Notes: generated by a model from the letters alone, not told the origin. A DNA stretch of 64,000 nt from CAZHPA01 sp964533945 (GCA_964533945.1 CAZHPA010000007.1:1-64000); one strand, 5' to 3'; positions 8,207 to 17,005 are shown, counted from the stretch's first letter. Translations and numbers: made by a program.

Positions 8207-8324
8207 ACCTTTTAGCAAAAACCCTAAATTTTTAAAAGGCAAACTTATTAAAGTTTTCTATTAAAGCTTTCATACAAGCAAAAAGATGCTGTTATTATTC
8301 GAGCCGAGTTTTGCGGCAAGATAG
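8061..8324 (+). repeat. Imperfect tandem duplication of the coiled-coil gene's 3' end
   Basis: Unit 1 (8061-8205) is the coding end of the upstream gene. Unit 2 (8206-8324) restarts at GAACCTTTTA and follows unit 1 with a short internal deletion and many substitutions. Landmarks shared by both are ACAAGCAAAAAGATG, GTTATTATTCG and TGCGGCAAGAT. Unit 2 still translates as EPFSKNPKFLKGKLIKVFY before a stop, so it once encoded the same peptide. It has no start codon and is decaying. Confidence 0.85.
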
Positions 8325-8325
8325 C

Positions 8326-8351
8326 TTTTCCCTAAGCTTTCTACGGGAAAA
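8326..8351 (+). promoter_or_regulatory. Intercistronic hairpin before Hsp70-2
   Basis: TTTTCCC (8326-8332) / GGGAAAA (8345-8351) ends two bases before the AAGGGG ribosome binding site of the next gene. There is no T-tract, so it is not a typical terminator. It could stabilise the downstream mRNA or tune translation. Confidence 0.4.
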
Positions 8352-8365
8352 TAAGGGGTATTGAA

Positions 8366-9970
8366 ATGAATTGGAAGAAATTTAAAAACTTAACAAATTA
8401 TGAAAAATCAGACGAAGCTAATTTTATTTTGGGAATAGATATTGGCAACGATTCATCTTGCATCGCTTTTTATGACAAAAACCGAAACACCCCTGAAGTT
8501 ATAGATATTAGCGGCGGATATGGCAAGCCGTCAATACCAACCGTTGTTCAATACATACCCGAAACAAACGAGTGGGTGTTTGGAGAATATGCCGTCTTAA
8601 ATAAAGAAATTCAAAAAGAATTTACAATAACATCAATAGCCGAACGGCTTGGTAAACGTGAATATATTGAAATAGATAAAAAGCCTGTTTCCATTGTAAA
8701 TATTTTAGCCAACTTTTTAAAAGAATTGTTGTCAACCGTTAAAAATATAAACCCAAATGCCGAAATTGTTGGCATTGTTGCTTCTGTTCCCGATTATTTC
8801 AGTGAACAAGCCAAAGAAGAATTTATGCAAGCATTTCAAGTTGCCGGCTATAAAAAAGAACTAATTGATTTTATTTCAAATAGAGAATGCATTATTAGGC
8901 GTTACTATTTCAATAAAGAAATTGCACATGAAAAAATTTTGCTTTTAGATTTTGGAAGTAGAGCAATTAGAGGCGGGGTTTATGAAGTTGCCCCCGACGG
9001 TGAAAAGATAACAATTAACAGCGTTTCTTCTTTTTTTGATAACGACATAGGAACAAATAAAATTAATAAGCGCATTACAGAACTTTTTACTTCATACTAT
9101 GCCTATGCCTACGCAAAAAACAGCTTGCAAAAAATTGACAAGCAAACGGAAAGCTTGCTTGAATCGTTCACATATCAGCATAAAGACTTGCTTTTTCAAA
9201 AAAATATTAGCGTAAAACCAGTTAGGCTATATTTTAACTTTGCATATCCTCCGCTTCAAAAAAGCGTTACAAAATCGGAAGTTGATGAAATAGTAATTCC
9301 TTTTAAAGAAAAGCTTGTTATGTTTTTAGATGAAGTCTTGAATAAACAAGTTCAAGGCAGTAATTTTAAAGCTTTAGATGTTGAAACGATTATTTGCACA
9401 GGCGGCGGTTTTGAAATGCTTTGGGCAAAGCAGCTTGTTAAAGACTATTTTCGTTCTAAAAATGTTGTGTTCCATAAAAATAATAAAGCTGTTTTGGCTG
9501 AAGGCGCTGTAATTGCGGCTTGTTCAATTTTAGATGTAATTAATATGCCTGCATTTGAAACTATAGATACGCATCGTGTTAACATGGATATTGGAATTAA
9601 AGTTTTTAAAGATAAGAAAGAAAAATTTATACCTATTATCGAACGTAATTCGTTTTGGTGGCAAAAATCTAAGCAGCAAACGGTTATTATAAATCAAAGA
9701 ACAGATAGACCTATAGATATTGAATTGTTTATGCGAAATTTCGACGGCGATATTAAACCTATAAATACAGTAACGCTTTCAGGCCTTCCAAAAAAGCCAA
9801 TGGGAACTACTAAAATTAACATTGAATTGGGGCTTAAAAACTTCGATTCAAAAACTAACAATTGGGAATTAACAGCAACTTTTTCAGATGCCGGATTTGG
9901 GGAGCTTTTTCCAAAAACCGATTTTAAACAAAGCTTTAATATTATGTTTGGCAAAAGGAGCTATAGATAA
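8366..9970 (+). CDS. Degenerate Hsp70 homologue, predicted ATPase-dead (Hsp70-2)
   Basis: A 534-residue Hsp70-fold protein. The N-terminal ILGIDIGNDSSC (21-32) replaces the canonical GTTNS by GNDSS, and phosphate-2 reads LLDFGSRAIRGG (from D195), lacking the GGGT-x-D motif. The adenosine loop TGGGFEML is partly kept. ATP hydrolysis is therefore unlikely, although the fold is intact up to a short beta domain with VTLSGLPKKPMGTTKINI. It shares the MNW start and the IDIS-G-GFGK-type loop with the next gene, so the two are tandem paralogues. The stop TAA directly abuts the ATG of Hsp70-3, indicating tight translational coupling and perhaps a stoichiometric pair. Actin-like or ParM-like proteins are less likely, given the Hsp70-type C-terminus. 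Confidence 0.82.
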   Translation: MNWKKFKNLTNYEKSDEANFILGIDIGNDSSCIAFYDKNRNTPEVIDISGGYGKPSIPTVVQYIPETNEWVFGEYAVLNKEIQKEFTITSIAERLGKREYIEIDKKPVSIVNILANFLKELLSTVKNINPNAEIVGIVASVPDYFSEQAKEEFMQAFQVAGYKKELIDFISNRECIIRRYYFNKEIAHEKILLLDFGSRAIRGGVYEVAPDGEKITINSVSSFFDNDIGTNKINKRITELFTSYYAYAYAKNSLQKIDKQTESLLESFTYQHKDLLFQKNISVKPVRLYFNFAYPPLQKSVTKSEVDEIVIPFKEKLVMFLDEVLNKQVQGSNFKALDVETIICTGGGFEMLWAKQLVKDYFRSKNVVFHKNNKAVLAEGAVIAACSILDVINMPAFETIDTHRVNMDIGIKVFKDKKEKFIPIIERNSFWWQKSKQQTVIINQRTDRPIDIELFMRNFDGDIKPINTVTLSGLPKKPMGTTKINIELGLKNFDSKTNNWELTATFSDAGFGELFPKTDFKQSFNIMFGKRSYR

Positions 9971-11611
9971 ATGAATTGGGAAGACTACAAACTTGAAATT
10001 GAAAAAAACGGCAGCTTGCCCGAAGATTGGTATGTGCTTGGTATAGATTTGGGAACCACAAATTCAATAGTAAGCTATTGGGATAATTCAAACAAAAAGC
10101 CCGAACCAATAGATATAAGCAATGGCTTTGGCAAAATTCCTCTACCTTCTGTTGTTCAATTTAGAAAGGACGATGAAGGAGATGAAGAAAGCGAATGGGT
10201 AATTGGCGAAGAAGCATACCGCTCAATGAAAATTTACCCCGAAACAACAATTCGCTCTATAAAGCGTAAAATGGGCACTAATGAAACAGTTGAAATAGAC
10301 GGCAAAAAATATTTACCAGAAGAAATATCAGCTAAAATATTAGAAGAACTTATTAAGCATTGCCAAGGATTAAACCCTAAAGCAGAAATTGCTGGGCTTG
10401 TTGTTTCCGTTCCATATGATTTTGATGATGCCGCAAAAAAAGCAACTATGCGTGCTTGTCAAATTGCCGGGCTTTCAGACAAGCTTATTTGCCTAATTGA
10501 AGAACCAAAAGCAGCGGCGCTTGCATACAACTTTAGACACAGTTTAAACAGCGACGAAAAAATTATGGTTTTCGACTTTGGCGGCGGAACGTTGGACATA
10601 ACGCTATTTCATGTTGTTGAAAAAGATGACGCACATATTAAGCTTCAAGTTATAAGTGAAGGCGGCGAAGCTTTTCATGGCGGCGATAACATAGACGAAA
10701 TTTTAACCGAAATGTGCTATAAATTTATTTTCGATAAGACTAAGCAAACTAAAGATGACATTGCGCTTGAAAATCAAGTTGAAATAATATGCCGTGCAAG
10801 AGAAACAAAAGAAAGACTTTCGGGCGTTAAAAGCTTTAGAATACCTTTTACGTTTTGTATTCCTCCTTTTGTTGAACAAATAACAAGGGACTCTTTCGAA
10901 CAGCTAATAAGCGGATTTATGGGCAAGACACGAAAGCTTGTTTTAAAGGCGCTGCGTGAAGCTTACACGGGTTCTGTTATGCCTGATAGCGTTGACAGAG
11001 TTTTGCTTGAAGGCGGTTCTTCTCAAATGCCGTGGGTTAAAGATTTGCTTACGGAAATTTTTAACGACGAAAACAAAATATATACTTCTGAACGTCCTGC
11101 CCTAGACATTTCGTTGGGTGCAACGTACTATGCGGCAATGAAAATGGGGCTTTTGCAACAACCCGATATGCATTCTGAAAAATTATCGCAAGTTGTGGAA
11201 TTTGAAGTGACCGTTCCCCACGACATAGGGCTTGAAGTTATAAACGGAAAAAGGCGCTCTTTTTTCACAATGATTAGACGAGGAACGTCATATTCATTAG
11301 CCAAAAAAAGCCATATATTCACGCTTTCTGGCAACACCCCAACAGATATGACAACATTTAACTTGCGAATTATGGAGCGAATCGACAAAGAAGACACTAT
11401 AGAAAACTGCAAGCTAATAGGGGAAGTTGAAATAAATGGGTTGCCCGAACGCCCAAGTGGCAAAACAAGGCTTAATATAACGCTTTTAGTTGAAGAAGAA
11501 GGCGGGCTTGTTAAAGGTTGTGTTGAAGATTTGGGATATTTGAACGAATTTGAAAAAAGCGGATATAAGCAAAACTTTGACCCAAGCAGGTTTGCGAAAA
11601 CAATTATATAA
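9971..11611 (+). CDS. Hsp70-family chaperone (Hsp70-3)
   Basis: A 546-residue protein with intact Hsp70 ATPase motifs: GIDLGTTNS (24-32), FDFGGGTLDI (D202 to D209) and the adenosine loop LLEGGSSQMP near 345. The proline-switch region IEEPKAAALAY is present at about 176-186. The C-terminal beta domain has GEVEINGLPERPSGKTRLNI and ends with DPSRFAKTII; no helical lid follows. Its ATG comes directly after the stop of Hsp70-2, and its ribosome binding site AAAAGGAG lies inside that gene. The active/inactive paralogue pair suggests that the degenerate partner regulates or scaffolds this one. That is an inference. Confidence 0.88.
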   Translation: MNWEDYKLEIEKNGSLPEDWYVLGIDLGTTNSIVSYWDNSNKKPEPIDISNGFGKIPLPSVVQFRKDDEGDEESEWVIGEEAYRSMKIYPETTIRSIKRKMGTNETVEIDGKKYLPEEISAKILEELIKHCQGLNPKAEIAGLVVSVPYDFDDAAKKATMRACQIAGLSDKLICLIEEPKAAALAYNFRHSLNSDEKIMVFDFGGGTLDITLFHVVEKDDAHIKLQVISEGGEAFHGGDNIDEILTEMCYKFIFDKTKQTKDDIALENQVEIICRARETKERLSGVKSFRIPFTFCIPPFVEQITRDSFEQLISGFMGKTRKLVLKALREAYTGSVMPDSVDRVLLEGGSSQMPWVKDLLTEIFNDENKIYTSERPALDISLGATYYAAMKMGLLQQPDMHSEKLSQVVEFEVTVPHDIGLEVINGKRRSFFTMIRRGTSYSLAKKSHIFTLSGNTPTDMTTFNLRIMERIDKEDTIENCKLIGEVEINGLPERPSGKTRLNITLLVEEEGGLVKGCVEDLGYLNEFEKSGYKQNFDPSRFAKTII

Positions 11612-11648
11612 AAAGCTATTTTAAATCAAAGGAAAAGGAGTGAATATT

Positions 11649-13733
11649 TTGGGATATTTAGGCATAGATTTAGGAACAACAAACTCTGTGGCCGTAATTT
11701 ATAACGATAAAACAGATAATCTCGAAGTAGTTAAAGTTGACGGCGCAGATGAAATTTTGCCTTCTGTTGTAAGCTTTACAAGTGATGGCGTTATAGTTGG
11801 CTCGGAAGCTAAATCGGGCGCAATTATATACCCCGAATGCACCGTAATTTCAGTAAAGCGCCATATGGGCTCAAGCGAAAAAATAAATATAGGAGATTAT
11901 GAAAAATCTCCCGAAGAAATAAGCGCAGAAATTTTAAAAAAGCTTAAAACTTCCGCTGAAGAACAAGCAGGAGAAAGATTTGACGAAGTTGTTATAACAC
12001 ATCCGGCATATTTTAATGATAGGCAAATTTTTGCAACAAAACAAGCTGGGCTTTTAGCCGGTTTTAAAAACGTACATTTGCTTTCAGAACCTCTTTCTTC
12101 TGCAATAGAATATGGCTACAGACAATCGTATGCACAAACGCTTTTGGTTTACGATTTAGGCGGCGGAACACTTGATGCTTGCGTTTTAAAAGTTACGCAA
12201 GATGAAAGTGGGCAAGAAGTTTTTCAGGAGCTGTCAGACGTTGGAGATATGAACTTGGGCGGCGATGACTTTGATGCCGAGGTAATTCGCTGGCTGAAAG
12301 AAAAATTTAAAGAACAAAATAACATTGACATAGACAACTTAGAAAACGTTGAAAGAAAACGTGCCATTCAAAAGTTAAAGCAAGAAGCCGAACAAACAAA
12401 GAAAAAGCTTTCAGGGACTAACAAAGTTACAATTAGAATACACCCTCTTATAGTTTATGATGGTGTGCCAAAAAATCTTTCTGTTGACATAACAAGGGAA
12501 CAATTTGAAGCAATGATTAGAAAATACGTTGAACGCAGCAGAGATATTATAGAAGAAGCTTTAAAACGTGCTGGCAAACAAGCCGACGAAATCTCTAAAG
12601 TTATTTTGGTTGGGGGTTCAACTTTAATTCCAATGGTTAAGCGAATGGTTGCAGGCTACATTAAAGAGCCATACCGTGCAACAGACCCAGCTAAAAGCGT
12701 TGCTATGGGCGCTGCAATATATAACTACTTAATCCATTTGCCGAACAGAAACGTTAAGGTAGGGCAAGTTACACGCCAAATTTTTGGAACTTCTGCAATA
12801 ACAAACGTTGCAACAATGGAGCGTGAATTAATACCGATTATTCCACTAGGAAGCCCAATTCCTTGTAAAATATCCGATTCAAAATTTGCAAGCATGTCGG
12901 GTTCTTCTGTAGTTAACGTTGACGTATATCAATGGGAAGCCGGACACGAAGACGACAAAAAATATATTGGTTCGGTTGTTTTTTCAGGGCTAAGCGGTGC
13001 AACACAGCTTGAAATAACATATGCAACAGACGAAAATAATTTATTTGAAGTTTTTGTAAAAGATATTTCATCAGGGAGAACAGAAAGAGCCGAATTTGAT
13101 AGGACAAAAGTTTCCGCACCTCCTCCACGGGAAGAATTTGTTTCAATGTCTTCCGAAAATGTTAATATTGTATTTTTAATAGACACAACAGGAAGCATGG
13201 ACACTTACATTAATGGAGTTAAAGATAGGGCAATTGAATTTTCTAATATATTAAATTCAAAAGGAACAAATTTTAAAATCGGCTTAATTGGTTTTGGAGA
13301 TTTATATGAACGTGAAAAACCAAGTGTTTACAATTTTACAGACGACGTTTTAAAATTCCAAAAGCAAGTTAAAAATATTCCCAGAACATATGGCGGAGAT
13401 ATTCCTGAATCGTCACTTGACAGCTTGGAAACAGGTGTTGAGCTTGTTAATTCATCTAAAATTGATACAAATTTATCAAAAACAATTTTTATTTTAATTA
13501 CAGATGCACCACCACATGTTCCAACTAAAAGCGGAAAATATGTCAACGACGTTTGCGATATGCTTGCAAAGAAAAATATAACAACATATGTTGTTGCAAG
13601 AAAAGATAAAGAAAGCCTTGAAAGCTACGACCCTTTAACAAAACCAAACGGAAAATATTATGATTTAAACGATAGATTTTTTGATATTTTAGACAACATT
13701 GCAATGAGCATTGCCGAATTAGTAAGGTTGTAA
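11649..13733 (+). CDS. Hsp70 fused to a C-terminal von Willebrand A domain (Hsp70-4)
   Basis: A 694-residue protein from TTG 11649, which is 8 bases after AAAGGAG; an in-frame GTG at 11640 overlaps that site and is less likely. The Hsp70 part (1 to about 480) has GIDLGTTNS (5-13), VYDLGGGTLDA and VILVGGSTLIP, followed by a compact beta substrate-binding domain. The last 190 residues are a VWA domain with the metal-ion site DTTGSM (D512) and a second acidic motif LITDAPP (D619). Such domains bind protein partners through a divalent metal. The fusion suggests that the chaperone is tethered to a specific partner or sensor. No membrane segment is present. The protein looks intact, with no frameshift at the domain boundary. 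Confidence 0.9.
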   Translation: MGYLGIDLGTTNSVAVIYNDKTDNLEVVKVDGADEILPSVVSFTSDGVIVGSEAKSGAIIYPECTVISVKRHMGSSEKINIGDYEKSPEEISAEILKKLKTSAEEQAGERFDEVVITHPAYFNDRQIFATKQAGLLAGFKNVHLLSEPLSSAIEYGYRQSYAQTLLVYDLGGGTLDACVLKVTQDESGQEVFQELSDVGDMNLGGDDFDAEVIRWLKEKFKEQNNIDIDNLENVERKRAIQKLKQEAEQTKKKLSGTNKVTIRIHPLIVYDGVPKNLSVDITREQFEAMIRKYVERSRDIIEEALKRAGKQADEISKVILVGGSTLIPMVKRMVAGYIKEPYRATDPAKSVAMGAAIYNYLIHLPNRNVKVGQVTRQIFGTSAITNVATMERELIPIIPLGSPIPCKISDSKFASMSGSSVVNVDVYQWEAGHEDDKKYIGSVVFSGLSGATQLEITYATDENNLFEVFVKDISSGRTERAEFDRTKVSAPPPREEFVSMSSENVNIVFLIDTTGSMDTYINGVKDRAIEFSNILNSKGTNFKIGLIGFGDLYEREKPSVYNFTDDVLKFQKQVKNIPRTYGGDIPESSLDSLETGVELVNSSKIDTNLSKTIFILITDAPPHVPTKSGKYVNDVCDMLAKKNITTYVVARKDKESLESYDPLTKPNGKYYDLNDRFFDILDNIAMSIAELVRL

Positions 13734-13766
13734 GAGCTACAGTAATAAAATTAAGGGTGAGAAACT

Positions 13767-14921
13767 ATGTCTGCACAGCTGCTTCTTGCTGTTTCGCAAG
13801 CCGAAAACAACATACCATATAAGTTTAAATTAACAAATATAAACGTATATTCATTTGAAGAAGCGTTATACCATGTATACGCCTATTGGACACAATCGAC
13901 AGACGATTTTGTTTCAGATGAATTTTTAACATGGGTTAGCTCGACGCTTGGTTTGTCGTTTTTAGCTTCCAAAATAAAAGAGATTTCTAAAATAGAAGCT
14001 TTTTCAGAGCGTCTTTTAAGCTTTTTGTCAATAATCGACTATTTTGATGAAATTCAACTTGTTAGCCTTAGAAGCCGTCTTTTGGAATGGGAAAAAACAT
14101 GCGAATGGGAAAGGCTAAAAGTTCGTGCAGACTATTTGTTAGACAACAAAGACCCATATGCTGCCATTAGTTTTTATAAAAAAGCGCTAGAACTTCAAGA
14201 AAATGTTGTGCTTTTAAATAACATAGCAATTGCGCTTATGCAACTTTGTTGTTTTCAAGAGGCCGAATATTATTTAGAAAAAGCTTATGGAATAGACGGT
14301 AACAACATAGATATTGTGCTTCATTTAACAGAAGCGGCAATATATAACCATAATTTTGAAAAGGCACTTAGAATGCTATGTGTTGCAGAACAAATAGAAC
14401 CTAAAAATGCCGATATTCAATTTTTGCATGGCGAACTTAACTATGAAATGGGAAACGTTAGGTATTCGATAGATTATTTCGAGAAGGCGTTCGAGCTTAA
14501 AAAAGACGCCTTCTATGTATACCGTCTAGCGGACGTTTATGTTAAGCTTAGATTGTATGAAAAAGCACTTTCAAGCCTTGATAAAGTATTATTTAAAGAG
14601 CGAAACTTTTTAATGAAACAAGCCGACATTTATGTTAAATTTAATAATGTTCCGGCGGCAATAAAATGCATTAAGCAAGCGCTTGTAGTGGATAATAACG
14701 ATGCAGAACTTTGGGTTAAACTTGCAATGTATCACCGCATTGATTACGACCATATCCATGCGGCAATTGCTATTGACAAAGCTTTAAAAATAGCACCAAA
14801 CGACCAAAAGGCAAAGCTTGAAAACGCCAGAATTAAAAAGGCGCAAGGCAAAATTAAAGAGTATCAGTTAATTTTAAGCGATATTTTAACTAGCTTTAAG
14901 CATAAATATAGAACACACTAA
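13767..14921 (+). CDS. TPR protein, last gene of the Hsp70 operon
   Basis: A 384-residue soluble protein. Residues 1-110 form a distinct N-terminal domain (NVYSFEEALYHVYAYWTQS, then EFLTWVSSTLGLSFLASKI) that I cannot name. Residues 120-375 carry about seven TPR-like repeats, for example DPYAAISFYKKALELQE, then MGNVRYSIDYFEKAFELKK and IHAAIAIDKALKIAPND. TPR proteins commonly dock on Hsp70/Hsp90 tails, but these Hsp70s lack EEVD-like ends, so contact must be by another route. No J-domain HPD motif is present. The start is behind AAGGGTGAG. The last four bases overlap the convergent gene on the other strand, with no room for a terminator. Confidence 0.8.
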   Translation: MSAQLLLAVSQAENNIPYKFKLTNINVYSFEEALYHVYAYWTQSTDDFVSDEFLTWVSSTLGLSFLASKIKEISKIEAFSERLLSFLSIIDYFDEIQLVSLRSRLLEWEKTCEWERLKVRADYLLDNKDPYAAISFYKKALELQENVVLLNNIAIALMQLCCFQEAEYYLEKAYGIDGNNIDIVLHLTEAAIYNHNFEKALRMLCVAEQIEPKNADIQFLHGELNYEMGNVRYSIDYFEKAFELKKDAFYVYRLADVYVKLRLYEKALSSLDKVLFKERNFLMKQADIYVKFNNVPAAIKCIKQALVVDNNDAELWVKLAMYHRIDYDHIHAAIAIDKALKIAPNDQKAKLENARIKKAQGKIKEYQLILSDILTSFKHKYRTH

Positions 14922-16507
14922 TCTTGCTCTTTAAATGCACGGCTTTCCTTAGAAACTCTTGGATATACCATAATTGCTTTTTTCTCTTTTTTTGAAACAA
15001 GCTCTAATTGGAATTTCATAACTTTCATTTCTTCCTCGTCGTCGAATGATGAAGTAAAAGAGTTGTGTAAAACAAGTAAAAATTTATGTCCTTCTTCAAT
15101 TTCTAGGTTTGAAAGTGTTGTTTCGTCGGCTCTTTTAGATTTTCTGTTGCTAAATGGCGAAAAATACCCTGTAAATGGATTTTCTGTTAAGTCTGAAAAA
15201 AATCTATAGTCTGACAAAGCATTTAAGTTAAATTCATATGAAATAATTTGATATAGGCTATGAAGCGTATACGATTCATAAACCTCAATGTTTTTCCAAA
15301 ATGCTTTATCATTTAGGCTTTTAATTTTTATTTCATATATAAGTTCGGCAACACTTTCATCTGATGGCGCAATTTCGCTTAATGTTTCCGCATTGCTGTT
15401 GTTTTCAACTTCTTTTAAAATGGCAGGTAACACAACTTCAAACGGAGCTTTAAACGATAAAGAAGGCGCTTTTCTTGAAATACCAAAATATTCAGCTCCT
15501 AAAGCTGTTAAATAGTAATTTGAACATGGAGAATAAAGCGATAACTCTATTTCGCCTTCATTTTTTAATGTATCTAATGTAAAAGCTATGTCTTGATGAA
15601 AATTGCACGGCGTTAAATATTCAGGTGTTATTAGTTTTAAATAGAAACCAAATGGTGTATAAAAAAACTTATCGGTTACAATTCCTAAGAAGAATGTACT
15701 TGACATAACAAGGTTATAAAATTCGTCTGCATTATCTTCTATGGCGTCCTGTTCCATTTCAAAAAAATCATCTAGCTCAATTCCAACTGCAGAAAACAAA
15801 AGGCTAAAAACATCATCTGTGCAGCTGGGTTGTTTAAGCAAGTTCAAAACATATTTTTTTGAAAACATGTTAGGGTTAAGTGGTAGAATTTCACAAACAT
15901 TATCAACAAAAATTTCAGCTGTAGAATTAATAATTTTATCTAAAATACTTTTAACCGGAAGCTTCATAACTTTTTTAAATTCAGACATAGCAACCTGAGC
16001 TTTATTTGAATGAATTGAAAGTGTTTTTTTAATTAGCCCCATTTTAACCGAAATCATATATAAATACTCAACATAGTATGGGTCAAAAATACTAAGTTTG
16101 CTTAATTGTGAGTTTATGTGTTCGCTAGTTAAAGAATTTGCTTTTGTTAAATCCATATCCGGCACACAAGATTCGATAAAAATTTTTAAATCGGAAATTA
16201 TTGGGTGGTTATCTAATGAGTATGTTTGAATTTCAAATTTAATACCTTCAAGCTTTTTTCCATTTGTCAATGAAAACAGCGGATATGTGCAAGAAGATTT
16301 GCCGCATTGGCTGTTTAATTCATATATTAAGTTTGCAGGTGAAAGCAAAGTATTTTCGATTAATGCCGAATGATACCAACGCCTATAATACGACATAATA
16401 TACTTTAATATTTCACCTTTGTTTTTGTTTCTAAAACTTTTAAATGCCTTTTTAAAATCTTCTTCAAATAATTTTACAATTGATAAAAATGACTCGTCGT
16501 AATTCAT
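14918..16507 (-). CDS. PRiA4_ORF3-like C-terminal domain protein
   Basis: A 529-residue soluble protein. The C-terminal part (about 395-525) has the pattern of the plasmid pRiA4b ORF3/IS1096-TnpR-like domain: IYEIKIKSLNDKAFWKNIEV, then YTLHSLYQIISYEFNL. Its molecular function is unknown, and a role in transposition is not required. The first 390 residues are helical and unrecognised, with cysteines at about 68, 73 and 77 near GKSSCTYPLF. The gene is convergent with the Hsp70 operon, overlapping its end by 4 bases, and divergent from clpS, so antisense interference at the 3' ends is possible. The ribosome binding site is AAAGAGAG. Confidence 0.6.
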   Translation of the reverse strand: MNYDESFLSIVKLFEEDFKKAFKSFRNKNKGEILKYIMSYYRRWYHSALIENTLLSPANLIYELNSQCGKSSCTYPLFSLTNGKKLEGIKFEIQTYSLDNHPIISDLKIFIESCVPDMDLTKANSLTSEHINSQLSKLSIFDPYYVEYLYMISVKMGLIKKTLSIHSNKAQVAMSEFKKVMKLPVKSILDKIINSTAEIFVDNVCEILPLNPNMFSKKYVLNLLKQPSCTDDVFSLLFSAVGIELDDFFEMEQDAIEDNADEFYNLVMSSTFFLGIVTDKFFYTPFGFYLKLITPEYLTPCNFHQDIAFTLDTLKNEGEIELSLYSPCSNYYLTALGAEYFGISRKAPSLSFKAPFEVVLPAILKEVENNSNAETLSEIAPSDESVAELIYEIKIKSLNDKAFWKNIEVYESYTLHSLYQIISYEFNLNALSDYRFFSDLTENPFTGYFSPFSNRKSKRADETTLSNLEIEEGHKFLLVLHNSFTSSFDDEEEMKVMKFQLELVSKKEKKAIMVYPRVSKESRAFKEQD

Positions 16508-16632
16508 TTATATATTCTCTCTTTCCAAAGCTTCCATTTTAAATGTTTTAGCAACCTTAGCTGTTTTAGAACTAACAAAAACAAATAAATAAATTAAATT
16601 TTAAACAGAAGCTAAAAAATATTTTATATATC

Positions 16633-16662
16633 TTGATTGTAACAGAAAATTAATGTTAAAAT
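16633..16662 (+). promoter_or_regulatory. clpS: Promoter of clpS-clpA
   Basis: TTGATT (16633-16638), an 18-base spacer and TAAAAT (16657-16662), preceded by TG to form an extended -10. The start of transcription would be near 16669, giving a leader of about 30 bases with AGGAGAGG as ribosome binding site. Confidence 0.5.
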
Positions 16663-16699
16663 CAAGTAGTAGCAAATATTTTTTAAGGAGAGGCATTAA

Positions 16700-17005
16700 A
16701 TGTCTGGCAAGACAAACAGTTCAACATTAATTCAAAACCGTATTTCAAAACCTAAGCTTTATGCAGTTACTTTACACAATGATGATTACACAACAATGGA
16801 TTTTGTTACGCTTATTTTAATAAAAATATATCATAAAACAGAAGCTGAAGCAACTTCAATTATGCTTAACGTGCATAATTTGGGCAAGTGTATTGTTGAT
16901 ATATACACGCTAGATATTGCCATGACAAAAAAGATGCAAACACAGCAGCTGGCAAATGAAAAGGGGTTCCCTCTTAAAGTAACAGTAGACGAGGTGATGC
17001 AATGA
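16700..17005 (+). CDS. clpS: ClpS, N-end-rule adaptor of ClpA
   Basis: A 101-residue adaptor that presents proteins with destabilising N-terminal residues to the ClpAP protease. The core matches the family closely: LYAVTLHNDDYTTMDFV (residues 21-37), MLNVHNLGK and DIYTLDIA, ending with a segment corresponding to EKGFPLKVTVDE. The flexible N-terminal tail of about 18 residues, which is inserted in the ClpA pore in characterised systems, is rich in Ser, Thr and Asn. The stop overlaps the start of clpA by four bases (ATGA), so the two are translationally coupled. Confidence 0.93.
   Translation: MSGKTNSSTLIQNRISKPKLYAVTLHNDDYTTMDFVTLILIKIYHKTEAEATSIMLNVHNLGKCIVDIYTLDIAMTKKMQTQQLANEKGFPLKVTVDEVMQ

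Noticed and set aside
8366..9970. Hsp70-2 as a pseudogene
   Set aside because: The frame is intact over 534 codons, the ribosome binding site is good and it is tightly coupled to the next gene; only catalytic motifs are lost.
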